NCBI RefSeq assembly: GCF_004798905.1
Contig: NZ_SDMO01000001.1
Span: forward strand, 372,001-436,000
Source of the DNA: Halomonas borealis
GTDB lineage: Bacteria; Pseudomonadota; Gammaproteobacteria; Pseudomonadales; Halomonadaceae
Length of the DNA stretch: 64,000 nt
Direction of reading: 5' to 3'
How positions within the stretch are numbered: position 1 is the first letter of the stretch; each line of letters starts with the position of its first letter. The position numbers and the translations under genes are program-made. Shown here piece by piece: positions 18,077-29,593 of this stretch. The notes beneath the pieces are model-generated. The model made no database searches. It was not told the origin of the DNA and was given only the letters and a program-made list of their open reading frames with translations.

Positions 18077-19465
18077 TTACAGAGCGTGAGGATGAAAGAA
18101 TCCACGCCACACCGTCAGGAGCAGGATCTTTAGATCCAGCCAGACGGACCAATTATCGATATACCAAAGATCGTGCTCAATACGAGCCTCGAGATCCGTA
18201 TCGCCTCGCCAACCGTGTACTTGAGCCCAGCCGGTGATACCAGCCCGCATCATATGCTTCTGCATATAACCAGGGATCTGATGCTTGAACTGTTCGACGA
18301 ATACCGTGCGCTCGGGGCGAGGCCCCACCAACGACATATCCCCTGTGAAGACATTGATAAGTTGTGGCAGCTCATCAAGGCTTGAGCGTCGCAGAAAGCG
18401 TCCGACCGGGGTGACTTCCTTGTCGCGCGCCCCACCCCAATGCACGCCACAAGACTCACTGTCGACAGGCATGCTACGGAACTTGAGCATCTGAAAGCTC
18501 TCGCCATTCCAGCTCATACGTTCTTGACGATAGAATACCGGCCCACGAGACGTCAGCTTCACTGTCAGTGCAAGCAGCAACATCAGCGGAGATAGCACCA
18601 ACAGGGCGGCACCAGACAATAACTTGTCCTCCGCGGCCTTGATGAAGCGTGCCATGCCACTCATCGGCGTGCAGCTCATGTCCAACAGGTACAACCCCGC
18701 CACGGTCGAAATATCATGATTCAGTAGACGCAACCCGTGCATGTCCGGCATGTAGCGAATATTGCCGATACAATGATCTAGGTCGCGCAGAATCTCCTCG
18801 ACTTGATCCCCACGCGAAAGCGGCAGACAGACCCAGATTTCATCACTGTTCAGGTTGGCATCGTATTCACCGTCGAAGGCACGACAGTCCCTGACCTCGA
18901 AGCGCGAGCAGTCGCTGGCATCCAGCAAGCGAACGGCTTTGATATCAAACCCTGCCGAGGGCTGAGCCGCAATATGCCGTGCAGCATTGAGACAGGATGC
19001 GACTTCACCGACAAGAATGACCCCCTTCCGATTACGCCCCTGGCGGCGAAGGCGATTGAGTACAGGGTACGCCAGCGTGCGGGTGCCCACACTGATGACG
19101 AAAGCACCTGTCAACCACATTCCTAGCCATAGGCGTGAGAACTCGACGCCAGTTTTGGTAAAATAGAGGTAAGTGAAGACAATGCCACCCAGGATAATGA
19201 AGGCATGAGCGATCCTCATCACCAACTCCACACGCACCGCGCCTCGCCAGGATCGATAAATGCCACAGGCTCCGAAGATCATCATGCCCAGCAACATGCC
19301 CGAGAGCATCATCCACTGATAGCGTTCGACCATATTCTCGAGGGAACCAAAGCGTAGCCAATACGCCAGGAAACCACCCCCCAGCAGTGACACGGCGTCC
19401 GTGAAACGTACCGCTATATGCGAGTAGGCTTCGAAGCCTGAAAGGGTCTTCGCGATCCGCGACAT
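18077..19465 (-). CDS. Undecaprenyl-phosphate glycosylphosphotransferase (WcaJ/WbaP type)
   Basis: 462 aa polyisoprenyl-phosphate hexose-1-phosphate transferase. Four N-terminal hydrophobic segments and a central CoA-binding-like domain precede the C-terminal catalytic domain with [21 protein letters not shown] and SLVGPRPE. It loads the first sugar phosphate onto undecaprenyl phosphate at the inner membrane and so starts repeat-unit or O-chain synthesis. The sugar is probably glucose or galactose by family resemblance. Its ATG shares a base with the upstream stop (TGATG), coupling it to the galactofuranosyltransferase gene. Confidence 0.9.
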   Translation of the reverse strand: MSRIAKTLSGFEAYSHIAVRFTDAVSLLGGGFLAYWLRFGSLENMVERYQWMMLSGMLLGMMIFGACGIYRSWRGAVRVELVMRIAHAFIILGGIVFTYLYFTKTGVEFSRLWLGMWLTGAFVISVGTRTLAYPVLNRLRRQGRNRKGVILVGEVASCLNAARHIAAQPSAGFDIKAVRLLDASDCSRFEVRDCRAFDGEYDANLNSDEIWVCLPLSRGDQVEEILRDLDHCIGNIRYMPDMHGLRLLNHDISTVAGLYLLDMSCTPMSGMARFIKAAEDKLLSGAALLVLSPLMLLLALTVKLTSRGPVFYRQERMSWNGESFQMLKFRSMPVDSESCGVHWGGARDKEVTPVGRFLRRSSLDELPQLINVFTGDMSLVGPRPERTVFVEQFKHQIPGYMQKHMMRAGITGWAQVHGWRGDTDLEARIEHDLWYIDNWSVWLDLKILLLTVWRGFFHPHAL

Positions 19466-20451
19466 CAGGGGTACCGCCTCACCAGTTCTTCATGAGAACA
19501 ACTTGGACGCTTACGCAGTGCATCGCGCAAGGCCGACCAGCAGAGATGCAGGTATCGACGCTTTTCCGGGTAGTGCCGCACGGCAAACAACCAACTCAGA
19601 AGCTTGACAGGCAACACGAACGGAAACCAGCCGCCCGCCGCGACACGGTACATCACAAGACCATTGCGATAAGCATAAAAGGCTTTCCAGAGAGGTGCTA
19701 TACGAGCGTTGCCTCGCAAGTCAGCCGAACAATCGTGTATGAAACGAATACTCGGCAAGAAGACATGTCGACTTCCACTCTTGCGAAGACTCAAGGTATA
19801 GATGATGTCATCGCCATAGATGAAAAGCTCTCCTCGCGGCAAACCGATGCTTCGCACGGCCTCTGCGCGCACGAAGCACCCAACGAAAGACGACGAATCA
19901 ATATCGACACGTGCTTCCCGATAGTGCCGATCCGCCAGATGAAACCCTCCTCGAGAGCGCCCTGTCAGCGTGCCGAGCACCGTCTTGCATAGCAGCCTGA
20001 CATGCCAGAAAGGGTTCCAACTGGGCCGGTTCATCTCACAGATGCTGCCATCGGGGTAGTAGACGGCCGCCGCGGCGCCATCGATGCCTTCGAGATCCTG
20101 TTCAAGGAAAGCTGCCAAAGCACCAGGCGCCGGCCGTGCATCGTCATCGAAGCATACCAACCAGTCGGGGTCGAAGGCCTCGAGTGCCTTCTTGAACCCC
20201 ACCTCGAAACCTCCCGCCCCTCCGAGATTGCGCTCAGGTAGGATAACCCGTAAGCGAGAATCTTCCAGGCTGGCCAACCATTCTCGGCTGCCATCGCTAG
20301 AGCCGTTATCGACCACTACCAATCCGGACACAGGCTCATCGAGCACAGCTGACACGCCCTGCTTAAGGTGCTCACAACGATTGAAAGAGACGATAACCGC
20401 CACCAGCTTTGTCGCATAGGAGCGAGATGAAGAGAGCATCTGGTCAGGCAT
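19465..20451 (-). CDS. GlfT2-like family 2 glycosyltransferase (probable galactofuranosyltransferase)
   Basis: 328 aa GT-A enzyme. The opening strand VAVIVSFNR and VVDNGSSDGS are the family-2 nucleotide site, NLGGAGGF is typical of the GlfT2/rhamnosyl branch, and CFDDDARPAPG supplies the metal-binding DDD. The later DDIIYTLSLRKSG matches the base-containing segment. The glf gene lies 43 bp upstream and makes UDP-Galf, which supports Galf as donor; rhamnose remains possible. The C-terminus contains a hydrophobic segment near residues 275-292. Confidence 0.82.
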   Translation of the reverse strand: MPDQMLSSSRSYATKLVAVIVSFNRCEHLKQGVSAVLDEPVSGLVVVDNGSSDGSREWLASLEDSRLRVILPERNLGGAGGFEVGFKKALEAFDPDWLVCFDDDARPAPGALAAFLEQDLEGIDGAAAAVYYPDGSICEMNRPSWNPFWHVRLLCKTVLGTLTGRSRGGFHLADRHYREARVDIDSSSFVGCFVRAEAVRSIGLPRGELFIYGDDIIYTLSLRKSGSRHVFLPSIRFIHDCSADLRGNARIAPLWKAFYAYRNGLVMYRVAAGGWFPFVLPVKLLSWLFAVRHYPEKRRYLHLCWSALRDALRKRPSCSHEELVRRYP

Positions 20452-20494
20452 TTCGGGGGGTAATCACTATTTAATCACTCCATGGGAGCCGTGG

Positions 20495-21667
<1,173 letters not shown>

Positions 21668-21684
21668 TTATGCTCATTACAACG

Positions 21685-22743
21685 TTATACAGGCACACCC
21701 TGATACGAAGTACAAAAACGTGCATTCAACATAGAGCGAAATGGTCTCTCTATGAAGAGGTAGGTCAGATATGAAACTACCACGGATAACACCAGGCAGG
21801 AACTCCAGTATAAAAGCCGATCATCCACCTCCCAGTCAGTATACCGCCTCAGGGCTTGAAGAACAAAAATATGCATCAAATAAAGCGAGTATGAGATTTT
21901 ACCAAGAAAAATTGAAAACGGGTTCTGAAGAACACACCCGACCTTTTTCAAATTAACCCCCATCGCCACAATTGTACAAATAAGGAGCAGAACCACAGGA
22001 TTCTTCCAGATGTAGACACTATATCCAAACAGCTCACTAGAGATATCTTGCAAATTTAGAACAACCAAGATCACAGCCAAAACAAATAGAACATCAAACA
22101 CGACATACCGATTTTTCACAAGCCCAACTACTGGATAAATTGCCATCCCAAGAAGAAACATATGGCCGCGTGGTATAATCCCCACAAAAGCCACATCCAC
22201 TTCCCCCCAGCCACCTACAAAATAGGCCATATGCTGGATAACAAAGACAGCAATTAAAAGCACATAAAAATGTGCCAATGACTTATCTTTAGCCCACCAA
22301 AACACCGGAAACAAGAAGTAGAAAAAGATCTCTATCGAAATAGTCCATAGCACACCATTCCCTTTCAAAAGAGCAAGATGCTGGATCACCTCCCCGAAGT
22401 TCTGTATGCCGAATACCGACAAGCTTCTCCCATCTATATATACAAAACTAGTGAGAAAAGCCAACAGAACCACAAAGACATACAACGGCAAAACTCTGGA
22501 AATTCGCCTTACCAGGAAATTCCGCCAATGGTCGCGACACTCTTTCCCATTTGTAACATGCATCATCAGAAAGCCAGACAGGGCAAAGAACAGCATAACC
22601 CCGATTTGACCAAGTCCATATATTCGAAAAACGTCTAGCAACTCCGTTCGGGTAGATATGTGCGTCACTACCACTAGCAAAGCTGCCATGCCCCTTAACC
22701 CATCTAACGCAACATAGTGATGCACCCCGCCTCCCTCCCTCAT
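21685..22743 (-). CDS. Acyltransferase 3 family membrane protein (OafA-like)
   Basis: 352 aa with about ten transmembrane segments. The N-terminus HYVALDGLRGMAALLVVVTH contains the conserved R-G and the catalytic His of the acyltransferase-3 family, followed by GQIGVMLFFALSGFLM and NFLVRRISRVLPLY. WTISIEIFFYFLFPV is the family E-x-x-F-Y segment. Such proteins O-acetylate sugars of O-antigen or exopolysaccharide across the inner membrane. The gene is clearly AT-rich compared with glf, which marks one end of the foreign-looking island. Confidence 0.9.
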   Translation of the reverse strand: MREGGGVHHYVALDGLRGMAALLVVVTHISTRTELLDVFRIYGLGQIGVMLFFALSGFLMMHVTNGKECRDHWRNFLVRRISRVLPLYVFVVLLAFLTSFVYIDGRSLSVFGIQNFGEVIQHLALLKGNGVLWTISIEIFFYFLFPVFWWAKDKSLAHFYVLLIAVFVIQHMAYFVGGWGEVDVAFVGIIPRGHMFLLGMAIYPVVGLVKNRYVVFDVLFVLAVILVVLNLQDISSELFGYSVYIWKNPVVLLLICTIVAMGVNLKKVGCVLQNPFSIFLGKISYSLYLMHIFVLQALRRYTDWEVDDRLLYWSSCLVLSVVVSYLTYLFIERPFRSMLNARFCTSYQGVPV

Positions 22744-22824
22744 AGAAACCTCTCATTTAATTATAACAAAACCAAACAACAGACAATCCGCCATGACACT
22801 CTGAAAGATAATGTTTATAGATTA

Positions 22825-23859
22825 TCACTCGCCAGCTTCTTTAACACTCTCTCTAGACTTTCCCAGAAGCCTTGATAGACGACATATCACATCCATCAGC
22901 ACTAAAGACTTCCTGCACACGTCGACTTCAAAATTCTGAATTACTTTATCTACATTAATTACAGCTGGGTATATCTCCAGAGCATCACCTTCTATAAAAC
23001 TCAACCCCGCCCCCTCTTCAACCATTTGCATTGATTGTGATTATTTGTTGCAACAGCATCAAAAACATACCTCGTCACCCCCCCCCCTTCCCTGGGGCAG
23101 GGTTATCTGACTGCGACAAAACTCTCAAAAATTCACGCCCCTCATCAGTAAATACATTATTCTTATGGGGATATCTTTGCAACCTATACTCACGCAATAT
23201 CTCACGAGCTTCAGCACTTAAAGATGTATTCGGCTTCATGCTTTTATTAGGCGGACGAAATTCTGAACTCAACCCATTCCTCAGGAAAGGCACTCATTTC
23301 GTAGGGCGTCACAATAATCTTGTCAAAGGTTCGGACATAACTTTCAATGGACTTATAATCAACTCCCGTTGAAAGGCTTATAGAATGTGAAGATTTTAGT
23401 TTTTGCTGCAGACTAGAAACCCAAAAACTCTCTGGATATCTCACGTATGCAACGATACAGAATTCCGCGGAAGGGGAATGGCTATCTAGCTTTACACGAA
23501 GAACGCTGACTTTTTTCACGCAACTCAAAAAGACACTCACACGAAAAAATAACAGTGTGAATTCCTTCTTTATAGCACTGCCCGCTCACCTCCTCCAGCC
23601 AATCAAAAACAATCCTGTCAAGCTCATCTTGGCGAATCTCTCTCACTTTTTTCTTCAGATCTCTCGGCAAACGTTCTTTACTTTTACAAAGAAGAACAAT
23701 AGCTTGATTGTTATTTTTTACTGGATCGAGTAGGCAAAGGACATCACTTCCATTTTCATTCGAGCTAAAACCTGACAACCCTCCCTGTATTGATGTTGAC
23801 CCTGATTTATGGATCCCTACATGCAAAAAAATTTTCAATTTTTCTTGGACATAGCGCAA
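22825..23859 (-). pseudogene. Broken sulfotransferase-like gene (several frameshifts)
   Basis: The minus strand holds four successive open fragments that read as one protein. The 5' piece begins KIFLHVGIHKSGSTSI, a PAPS-binding P-loop-like motif matching LHVGMPKCASST of the intact gene upstream. The next pieces contain AYVRYPESFWVSSLQQKLK and NTSLSAEAREILREYR, both typical of bacterial sulfotransferase-like proteins. The last piece starts near 23031. At least three frameshifts separate them, one beside a run of ten G at 23078-23087. Sequence errors or phase variation at the homopolymer could explain one shift but not all. The whole is AT-rich. Confidence 0.75.
23078..23087 (-). repeat. Poly-G tract (10 G on the coding strand)
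   Basis: Ten consecutive C on the plus strand, hence ten G in the coding strand of the broken sulfotransferase-like gene. In the present length the frame meets TGA immediately after the tract; one G more would read through for about 25 codons. It stands out in AT-rich surroundings. Confidence 0.9.
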
Positions 23860-24017
23860 CCACCTATAGACGTTAAAAGGGGTCTCATGAAGAAAATCAA
23901 TGCATATAACTCATCCAAACCTAAGCAGTATAGCTTAACGACAATCTTATGAGAACTTCCTTAGCATCTTAACGGAGATACCCTCTCCCTTAACAACCAC
24001 AGAGCTCAAAATGAGCA

Positions 24018-25133
24018 TCACTCGCTTTCGTTAAAGAGCCTTTCAGAAAGCTCATCCAACTTTTTTTCATGCCTATTAATTATACCCATAATGTATGGAA
24101 GAGAAAAATCCGCCAACATGTGCGCCTTTTCAATATCAGGAGCACTTTCCTCCATTAAATATTTCACCGCACACATCTCTTCACCACTTAACGAGATATC
24201 ATCTAACTCTCTAGGAAAAGCATCAAGATTACTAAAAACCTTCTTCGGGATATCGTAATCGTTTTTCTCAAAGCACTCCAAATCCTTAAGCGCTCCTTCA
24301 CTCACTCGACCATAAGCAGCCCCCGATAGACTAAATTCTTTTGACCTTCCATCACCCCTCATTTCAAAAACCTTATTGATTCTCTTCCTTTTATTTATAA
24401 AATCCTCGCCACCGAAATGCATTCTTGCATAACGCATCGCTAATAGAGATTTCTCGCTGAATCTAGAGTTAACTTTTCCACTATCTTTTATAGCCGAAGG
24501 CAAAGAAAACCAATCACACATGACATCTACAATATCTTTTCCATCATTATCCTCAGGCTCCATTGACACCAAGGCCACTCTATTGCTAGGCGCAATAGAC
24601 TTATAAAAGTCCACAAAATTAGAATAGACAAAGAAATCAAACCCATTATTTTTATGGAAAAAATCCATGAAACCTAAAAGGTCGCCATCGCTCTCTTGGA
24701 AAAACCGCCCCATATGGACTCTAAACATCCCCCCTTTGACAAACTGGGAAAAAACAGACTCAACAAAGGGAAGATGGTTTCTAACCACCATCATAATGGA
24801 GACGTTATCAACACCAAAAAAATGGTTAAGCTCCCTTATCACACAAGCAGTAATATCTTTATCCCACAAGGAGTTGGTAAACTCCTCAGAAGAAAGTAAT
24901 ATTTTATCACAACCTTTTGACTCAGCCTCTTCCTTTATCTTTCTTACTGCGCCCCCTACATCTTCGGAAGAAAGTTTGTGCAGAGGTCGATGGCTAAAGT
25001 ATCCGCCCTTCTCACGATATGCTTCCGGGTAACAAAAGCCACATGCGATATGCTGTTCGTGGTTGTCGCGAAAAAAACGTTGAAGGGTCGACGATGCGCA
25101 TTTCGGCATGCCCACATGCAAATAAACTTTCAT
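24018..25133 (-). CDS. Sulfotransferase-like protein
   Basis: 371 aa, soluble. The N-terminus MKVYLHVGMPKCASSTLQ has the GxPKxxST-type loop that binds the 5'-phosphosulfate of PAPS in sulfotransferases. VDNVSIMMVVRNHLPFVESV carries the Arg and Ser that contact the 3'-phosphate in the family. The start at 25133 is chosen for the GGAG eight bases upstream. Its AT-rich codon use matches the neighbouring island genes. With PAPS-making genes 8 kb upstream in the same direction, it most likely sulfates a sugar of the exported polysaccharide; the acceptor is unknown. A broken relative lies immediately downstream. Confidence 0.72.
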   Translation of the reverse strand: MKVYLHVGMPKCASSTLQRFFRDNHEQHIACGFCYPEAYREKGGYFSHRPLHKLSSEDVGGAVRKIKEEAESKGCDKILLSSEEFTNSLWDKDITACVIRELNHFFGVDNVSIMMVVRNHLPFVESVFSQFVKGGMFRVHMGRFFQESDGDLLGFMDFFHKNNGFDFFVYSNFVDFYKSIAPSNRVALVSMEPEDNDGKDIVDVMCDWFSLPSAIKDSGKVNSRFSEKSLLAMRYARMHFGGEDFINKRKRINKVFEMRGDGRSKEFSLSGAAYGRVSEGALKDLECFEKNDYDIPKKVFSNLDAFPRELDDISLSGEEMCAVKYLMEESAPDIEKAHMLADFSLPYIMGIINRHEKKLDELSERLFNESE

Positions 25134-25241
25134 CAAACTTTCTCCAGTCACAAAAGAACAACACGAAACATATAGAAGAAGTCCACGCATTACCTAGAGT
25201 GCTTATGATGCACCATCACTCCATATATCACCTGTCAAACT

Positions 25242-26579
25242 CTATCCTTGCAAAGAGTCACTACGCCCCACGGCGTAGTAGAGCAGCCCCGCGGCCTTGA
25301 CCGCCTCGGGATCGAAGAGGTTACGACCATCGACGACCACCGGCAGCGAGAGCTTCGACTTCAGCCAGGCGAAGTCCACGCTACGAAAGCTCTTCCATTC
25401 GGTGCAGATCACCAAGGCATCCGCGCCGTCGACCGCCTCGGTGCGATCTCCCACCAGCTCGAGACCGTCATGTTCCCCGTACAGACGACGGCACTCGCCC
25501 ATGGCCTCTGGATCATAGGCCTTCACCCGGGCCCCGGCCGCCCATAAGGCTTCCATGAGCGTACGGCTCGGAGCGTCACGCATGTCATCGGTATTGGGCT
25601 TGAAGGCCAGCCCCCACAGGGCGATGGTCTTGCCATTCAGATCACCATCGAAGGCCCGCGACAGCTTGGTGAACAGGGTCTGCTTCTGGCGTTGGTTGAC
25701 GGCCTCAACGGCCCCCAGCAGCTCGGCCGTATAGTCGACGTCGCTGGCGGTCCGCGCCAGGGCCTGGACATCCTTGGGGAAGCAAGAGCCGCCGTAGCCG
25801 CAACCGGGGTAGATGAAGTGATAGCCGATACGCGGGTCCGAGCCGATGCCACGACGCACCTGCTCCACGTCCGCCCCGAGCCGCTCGGCCAGGTTGGCGA
25901 TCTCGTTCATGAAGCTGATCTTGGTGGCCAACATGGCATTGGCGGCATACTTGGTCAGCTCCGCCGCCCGCACATCCATGAACATCAGTTTTTCCTGAAG
26001 ACGGATATACGGCCCGTAGCACTCGTGCATCAGCGCCTTCACCCTGTCGGACTCGGTACCCACGATGATCCGTGCGCCGTGCGTGAAGTCTTCGATCGCC
26101 GCGCCTTCCTTGAGGAATTCGGGATTGGAGCAGACCTCGAAGTCGAGCGAGGCACCACGCTCGGCCAGCACCCCGGCCACGGTTTCATGCACGCGATCGG
26201 CGGTGCCCACCGGCACGGTGGACTTGTCGACGATGACCTTACTATCGGCCATGTGACGGCCGATGGTCTCGGCCACCGCCAGCACATACTGCAGGTCGGC
26301 ACTGCCGTCTTCATCCGGCGGCGTGCCCACGGCGATGAACTGCAGGGTGCCGAAGCCCACCGCCGCGACCGGATCGGTGGTGAAGCGCAGCCGACCCTCG
26401 GCCACGTTGGCCTGCACCATCCCCTCCAGGCCCGGCTCGTAGATGGGCACCTCGCCGGCCTCCAGGCGGGCGACCTTGTCGGCATCCACATCCATGCACA
26501 GCACGTCGTGACCCACATCGGCCAGGCAGGTGCCGGTCACCAGCCCCACATAGCCGGTACCAAAAATCGTGATTTTCAT
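25242..26579 (-). CDS. ugd: UDP-glucose 6-dehydrogenase, copy 2
   Basis: 445 aa, identical in protein sequence to ugd copy 1 except the last residues (SDSLQG here, GASIRQA there). The same NAD motif and catalytic Cys266 are present. It is GC-rich although flanked on both sides by AT-rich genes. The first codons differ from copy 1 only by AT-richer synonymous bases (ATT TTT versus ATA TTC), which suggests that a resident gene was overwritten by gene conversion. Both copies should be functional. Confidence 0.95.
   Translation of the reverse strand: MKITIFGTGYVGLVTGTCLADVGHDVLCMDVDADKVARLEAGEVPIYEPGLEGMVQANVAEGRLRFTTDPVAAVGFGTLQFIAVGTPPDEDGSADLQYVLAVAETIGRHMADSKVIVDKSTVPVGTADRVHETVAGVLAERGASLDFEVCSNPEFLKEGAAIEDFTHGARIIVGTESDRVKALMHECYGPYIRLQEKLMFMDVRAAELTKYAANAMLATKISFMNEIANLAERLGADVEQVRRGIGSDPRIGYHFIYPGCGYGGSCFPKDVQALARTASDVDYTAELLGAVEAVNQRQKQTLFTKLSRAFDGDLNGKTIALWGLAFKPNTDDMRDAPSRTLMEALWAAGARVKAYDPEAMGECRRLYGEHDGLELVGDRTEAVDGADALVICTEWKSFRSVDFAWLKSKLSLPVVVDGRNLFDPEAVKAAGLLYYAVGRSDSLQG
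25264..26579 (-). repeat. 1.3-kb direct repeat (ugd copy 2)
   Basis: Partner of 8043-9358, in the same orientation and with three visible base differences clustered at the ends. Recombination between the two copies would remove or circularise about 17.2 kb of the polysaccharide locus. Confidence 0.9.
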
Positions 26580-26626
26580 ATCCAGAACTCTGTCAAAGAT
26601 GAACTCAAAGTTTGGGGACGGCAGCC

Positions 26627-27943
26627 CTATAAGCTATCTTTTATTTTTTTAACATCTTCTCGCAGCTTCTTAACTTCATCTTTCATCTTTTCATTTTCTT
26701 CTTCACTCAGAGCATGCATCAACTTTTGAAATTCCAGATGCTCACGAATCTCTTTTAGAGATTTCACAACATTTTCATCAGCATTGTTCGTATCATGACT
26801 GCGCCGCAACAAACCCGCCACCTTCCTGACTTTATAAGGAGCTCGCGCATACAAATAACTCCTAATCTTCTTAGCAGTCTCAACCACACCATACCTTTTG
26901 TAGTACACTACAGCATCACCCACCAAACCAAGATGCCTGTTATTAACAATCTTGGCTTTGCTGCCTTCACCCTGACTCAAAGAGCCATCTCCCAATGCTC
27001 GATCGGCAAGCTTACGCCCCTTATCCCCCATATTTCCAGGAACAAGGGTTGACCCCAGAAATTCTCGATCATAATTATCAAGAGCATGAGAAAGAGATGC
27101 TAAAACCTCTCCTTTAAACTCATCCCTTATAGCGTCATAAATCCAGCAAGTATTATTCACCACCCATAAAATTAGCTCTACCTTGTAGAGCTCTAGCAAA
27201 GAGCCATCTTTCAACCAATCATGAATTGTTTGATGATGTTCATACATGGCCAGGAGCCTTCTATCCCCGGATGACATGGTTTGCCCAACACGATTCATCC
27301 GATGATAGCAAAGATATTCCGGGACTAATGAAAAGCCATCTGCCTTTGCGACACAAAACCAATGGAATGGATTGTCTTCGTAAAAGTAGTCTCCTTCGGG
27401 GAAACGAATCGCATTTTTTTCAATAAATGCCCGGTTATAAAGCTTACGCCATGGAACTGGATTGAATTTTAAAAGAGACTTCTTAGCGGCCTCTCCCGAA
27501 ATAAATTCATCTTCAGGAAGGCCGCTCAACCAATGCCGCTTATCACTTGCATCGTAATAAGACGACGTAAGTTCGTCGTAATTTTTGAAATTACCAACAA
27601 CCAGATCAACGCCATGCTTTTCCGCGGAAGTAACAAGCTTCTCGAACATGAAAGGTTCGCACCAGTCATCACCATCGACGAACCCGATATACTCTCCTGT
27701 AGCTGTAGCCATACCAATATTAGCTGCTACAGCAACACCACCAGGTGTATTCTCAGGAAGCAGAACAGGTACTATTCGAGCGTCCTGACTAGACACCTTA
27801 TTGATAATCTCTCTCGTGCCATCACTGGAGCCGTCATCAACAACGATGATCTCCAAGTCTCTATAAGTCTGGCCGATAACGCTTCTAAGGCATTGCTCGA
27901 CATACTCTTCAATGTTATACGTAGTAACAATTACAGAAATCAT
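26627..27943 (-). CDS. Family 2 glycosyltransferase with C-terminal coiled coil
   Basis: 438 aa. The N-terminal GT-A domain shows [28 protein letters not shown] and the metal-binding VDGDDW, then YEDNPFHWF as the likely catalytic-base region. Residues about 395-438 are highly charged with heptad-like spacing ([20 protein letters not shown]) and should form a coiled coil, perhaps for partner binding. It is AT-rich like its downstream neighbour. It lies between ugd copy 2 and another GT2, so it probably builds the polysaccharide backbone. Donor sugar unknown. Confidence 0.87.
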   Translation of the reverse strand: MISVIVTTYNIEEYVEQCLRSVIGQTYRDLEIIVVDDGSSDGTREIINKVSSQDARIVPVLLPENTPGGVAVAANIGMATATGEYIGFVDGDDWCEPFMFEKLVTSAEKHGVDLVVGNFKNYDELTSSYYDASDKRHWLSGLPEDEFISGEAAKKSLLKFNPVPWRKLYNRAFIEKNAIRFPEGDYFYEDNPFHWFCVAKADGFSLVPEYLCYHRMNRVGQTMSSGDRRLLAMYEHHQTIHDWLKDGSLLELYKVELILWVVNNTCWIYDAIRDEFKGEVLASLSHALDNYDREFLGSTLVPGNMGDKGRKLADRALGDGSLSQGEGSKAKIVNNRHLGLVGDAVVYYKRYGVVETAKKIRSYLYARAPYKVRKVAGLLRRSHDTNNADENVVKSLKEIREHLEFQKLMHALSEEENEKMKDEVKKLREDVKKIKDSL

Positions 27944-27950
27944 AAATCAC

Positions 27951-28925
27951 TCACCTCAAGCGAAGCCGATAGCGAAGAGCTTCCACAGAAACACGCGGCA
28001 TTTTCTCAGATAACGCAACGAAATCTAACTTCTTCATCCTGTGAAAACTATCACAAAAGGCATTATAAAATTCCTCCTTGTGCCCATCATCAATTTTAGC
28101 GCTGCCCCACCTGAAGAGCCTTATCTTAAAAGAAATAAAGTAGTGATAAAACAATGGCTTGAGCTCATCATTTTGATCAAAATAGTCTTCGAGCTCAGAA
28201 AAGACATTCAGCATTGCGAGCCGCCTTGAGTCCGAAATATTAGTGATCTGCCCCTCATTAAACGAAACCCTATGCCCGCAAAAAGATTCACTTGTCACTG
28301 ACAGCCGACTACAATTCATAAGAATTTGCCAGTGAGCAAAAACATCATTATGAACAGGAGTTGAGGAAAAGTGCAGCCCGATATCCTTTGCATATTCTGT
28401 AGAAACAAGCTTGTTCCATGGGTAATTCACCAAATCTAACAAAAAACCAGACTTCTTTATTGAAAACGGCGACAGCTTGTTTTCATGCTGCACTCGCTCA
28501 AAAACCTTTTCATCATGATGATTCATACCTAGCTTTCGGTCATTTTCTGCGTACACCCGATCATAGCCCATAACAACCACTTGGGATGAATCTTGATCCG
28601 CAAGCTGAACAACCTTATCTAACATGCCAGGAAAAACAAAGTCATCCGCATCGAAAAACAGAGTATAATCTTCCACCACTCTCTTAAACCCAGAGTTTCT
28701 ACTGCCTCCTGCACCTTCAGGATGTTTATTGGCGATTATTTCATAGGGTAACTGCTTATCCTGGAAATATTTTTCTATTACCTCTCCTGTACCATCGGTA
28801 GAAGCATCGTCCACTATATAAAACTTTACCGAAACATTATTGTGCTCCGAAATGGACTCGACAGCACCAACCAACCTTTCACGCTCATTGTGGACCGGAA
28901 TAACTATAGCAACTCTTGCTGACAT
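27951..28925 (-). CDS. Family 2 glycosyltransferase
   Basis: 324 aa GT-A enzyme. The start VAIVIPVHNERERLVGAVES, then VDDASTDGT and LFFDADDFVFPG give the nucleotide and metal sites. The ATG at 28925 is chosen because AAGAGG lies a few bases upstream; the in-frame ATG at 28970 would overlap the ABC ATPase gene. AT-rich. It sits between the exporter ATPase and the second GT2, a common position for chain-extending transferases in ABC-type O-antigen loci. Confidence 0.86.
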   Translation of the reverse strand: MSARVAIVIPVHNERERLVGAVESISEHNNVSVKFYIVDDASTDGTGEVIEKYFQDKQLPYEIIANKHPEGAGGSRNSGFKRVVEDYTLFFDADDFVFPGMLDKVVQLADQDSSQVVVMGYDRVYAENDRKLGMNHHDEKVFERVQHENKLSPFSIKKSGFLLDLVNYPWNKLVSTEYAKDIGLHFSSTPVHNDVFAHWQILMNCSRLSVTSESFCGHRVSFNEGQITNISDSRRLAMLNVFSELEDYFDQNDELKPLFYHYFISFKIRLFRWGSAKIDDGHKEEFYNAFCDSFHRMKKLDFVALSEKMPRVSVEALRYRLRLR

Positions 28926-28945
28926 AACTACCTCTTGACAAGAAA

Positions 28946-29593
28946 TCACAAAAATACACTTCGCTCGCAAACTCTTTTAATTTGTTGCTCAGAGTGCGAT
29001 ACAAGAAGGACTGTTTGATCCGAATGCAGCTTCTTCATCATCTCAGTCTCGGCCTTCTTTTTAAACTCTTTGTCACCGACACTCAGCACTTCATCCAGTA
29101 ACAGCACGTCAGGCGTCATATACATTGCCACGGAAAAGCCAAGACGGGCTTTCATACCTGAAGAGTAGGTCTTGACCGGCTCATACATGAAGTCGCCGAG
29201 TTCGGAGAACTCGGCAATATCGTCCAGTCGTGCTTCGACTTGCTTACGGGTATACCCCATCAGCATGCCGCTGAGAATGGCGTTGTCGGTGCCAGGCAGT
29301 TCGGCATCGAAGCCTGCCTGCAGCGCTAGCAATGATACTGTCACGCCATGATTGATGACTCCCCCACTATCCGGCTGGATGATGCCCGCTACTACGCGTA
29401 GCAGGGTCGACTTGCCGGCGCCATTGCGACCGAGAATGCCCAGAGTCTCACCGCGATGGATGTCGAAGCTGATGCTCTCAAGCGCCTGGAAATATTCAGG
29501 CTTGCGGAAGAGCCCGCCGCGACGTTTGTAACGCACGCCCACATCTTGCAGGGAAATAATGACGTCGCTGTGTTTTCCATTTTTGGGCATCAT
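28946..29593 (-). CDS. Polysaccharide ABC exporter ATPase (Wzt/KpsT-like, short form)
   Basis: 215 aa nucleotide-binding subunit. Walker A GRNGAGKST, signature YSSGMKARLGFS, Walker B VLLLDEVLSVGD and a switch His in LLVSHS are all present. The protein stops soon after the switch region, so it lacks the C-terminal carbohydrate-binding domain of long Wzt proteins that recognise a chain terminator. That is the architecture of KpsT and of galactan-type O-antigen exporters. Its first ATG overlaps the permease stop (ATGA), and the sequence shifts from GC-rich to AT-rich around its 3' end. Confidence 0.92.
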   Translation of the reverse strand: MMPKNGKHSDVIISLQDVGVRYKRRGGLFRKPEYFQALESISFDIHRGETLGILGRNGAGKSTLLRVVAGIIQPDSGGVINHGVTVSLLALQAGFDAELPGTDNAILSGMLMGYTRKQVEARLDDIAEFSELGDFMYEPVKTYSSGMKARLGFSVAMYMTPDVLLLDEVLSVGDKEFKKKAETEMMKKLHSDQTVLLVSHSEQQIKRVCERSVFL

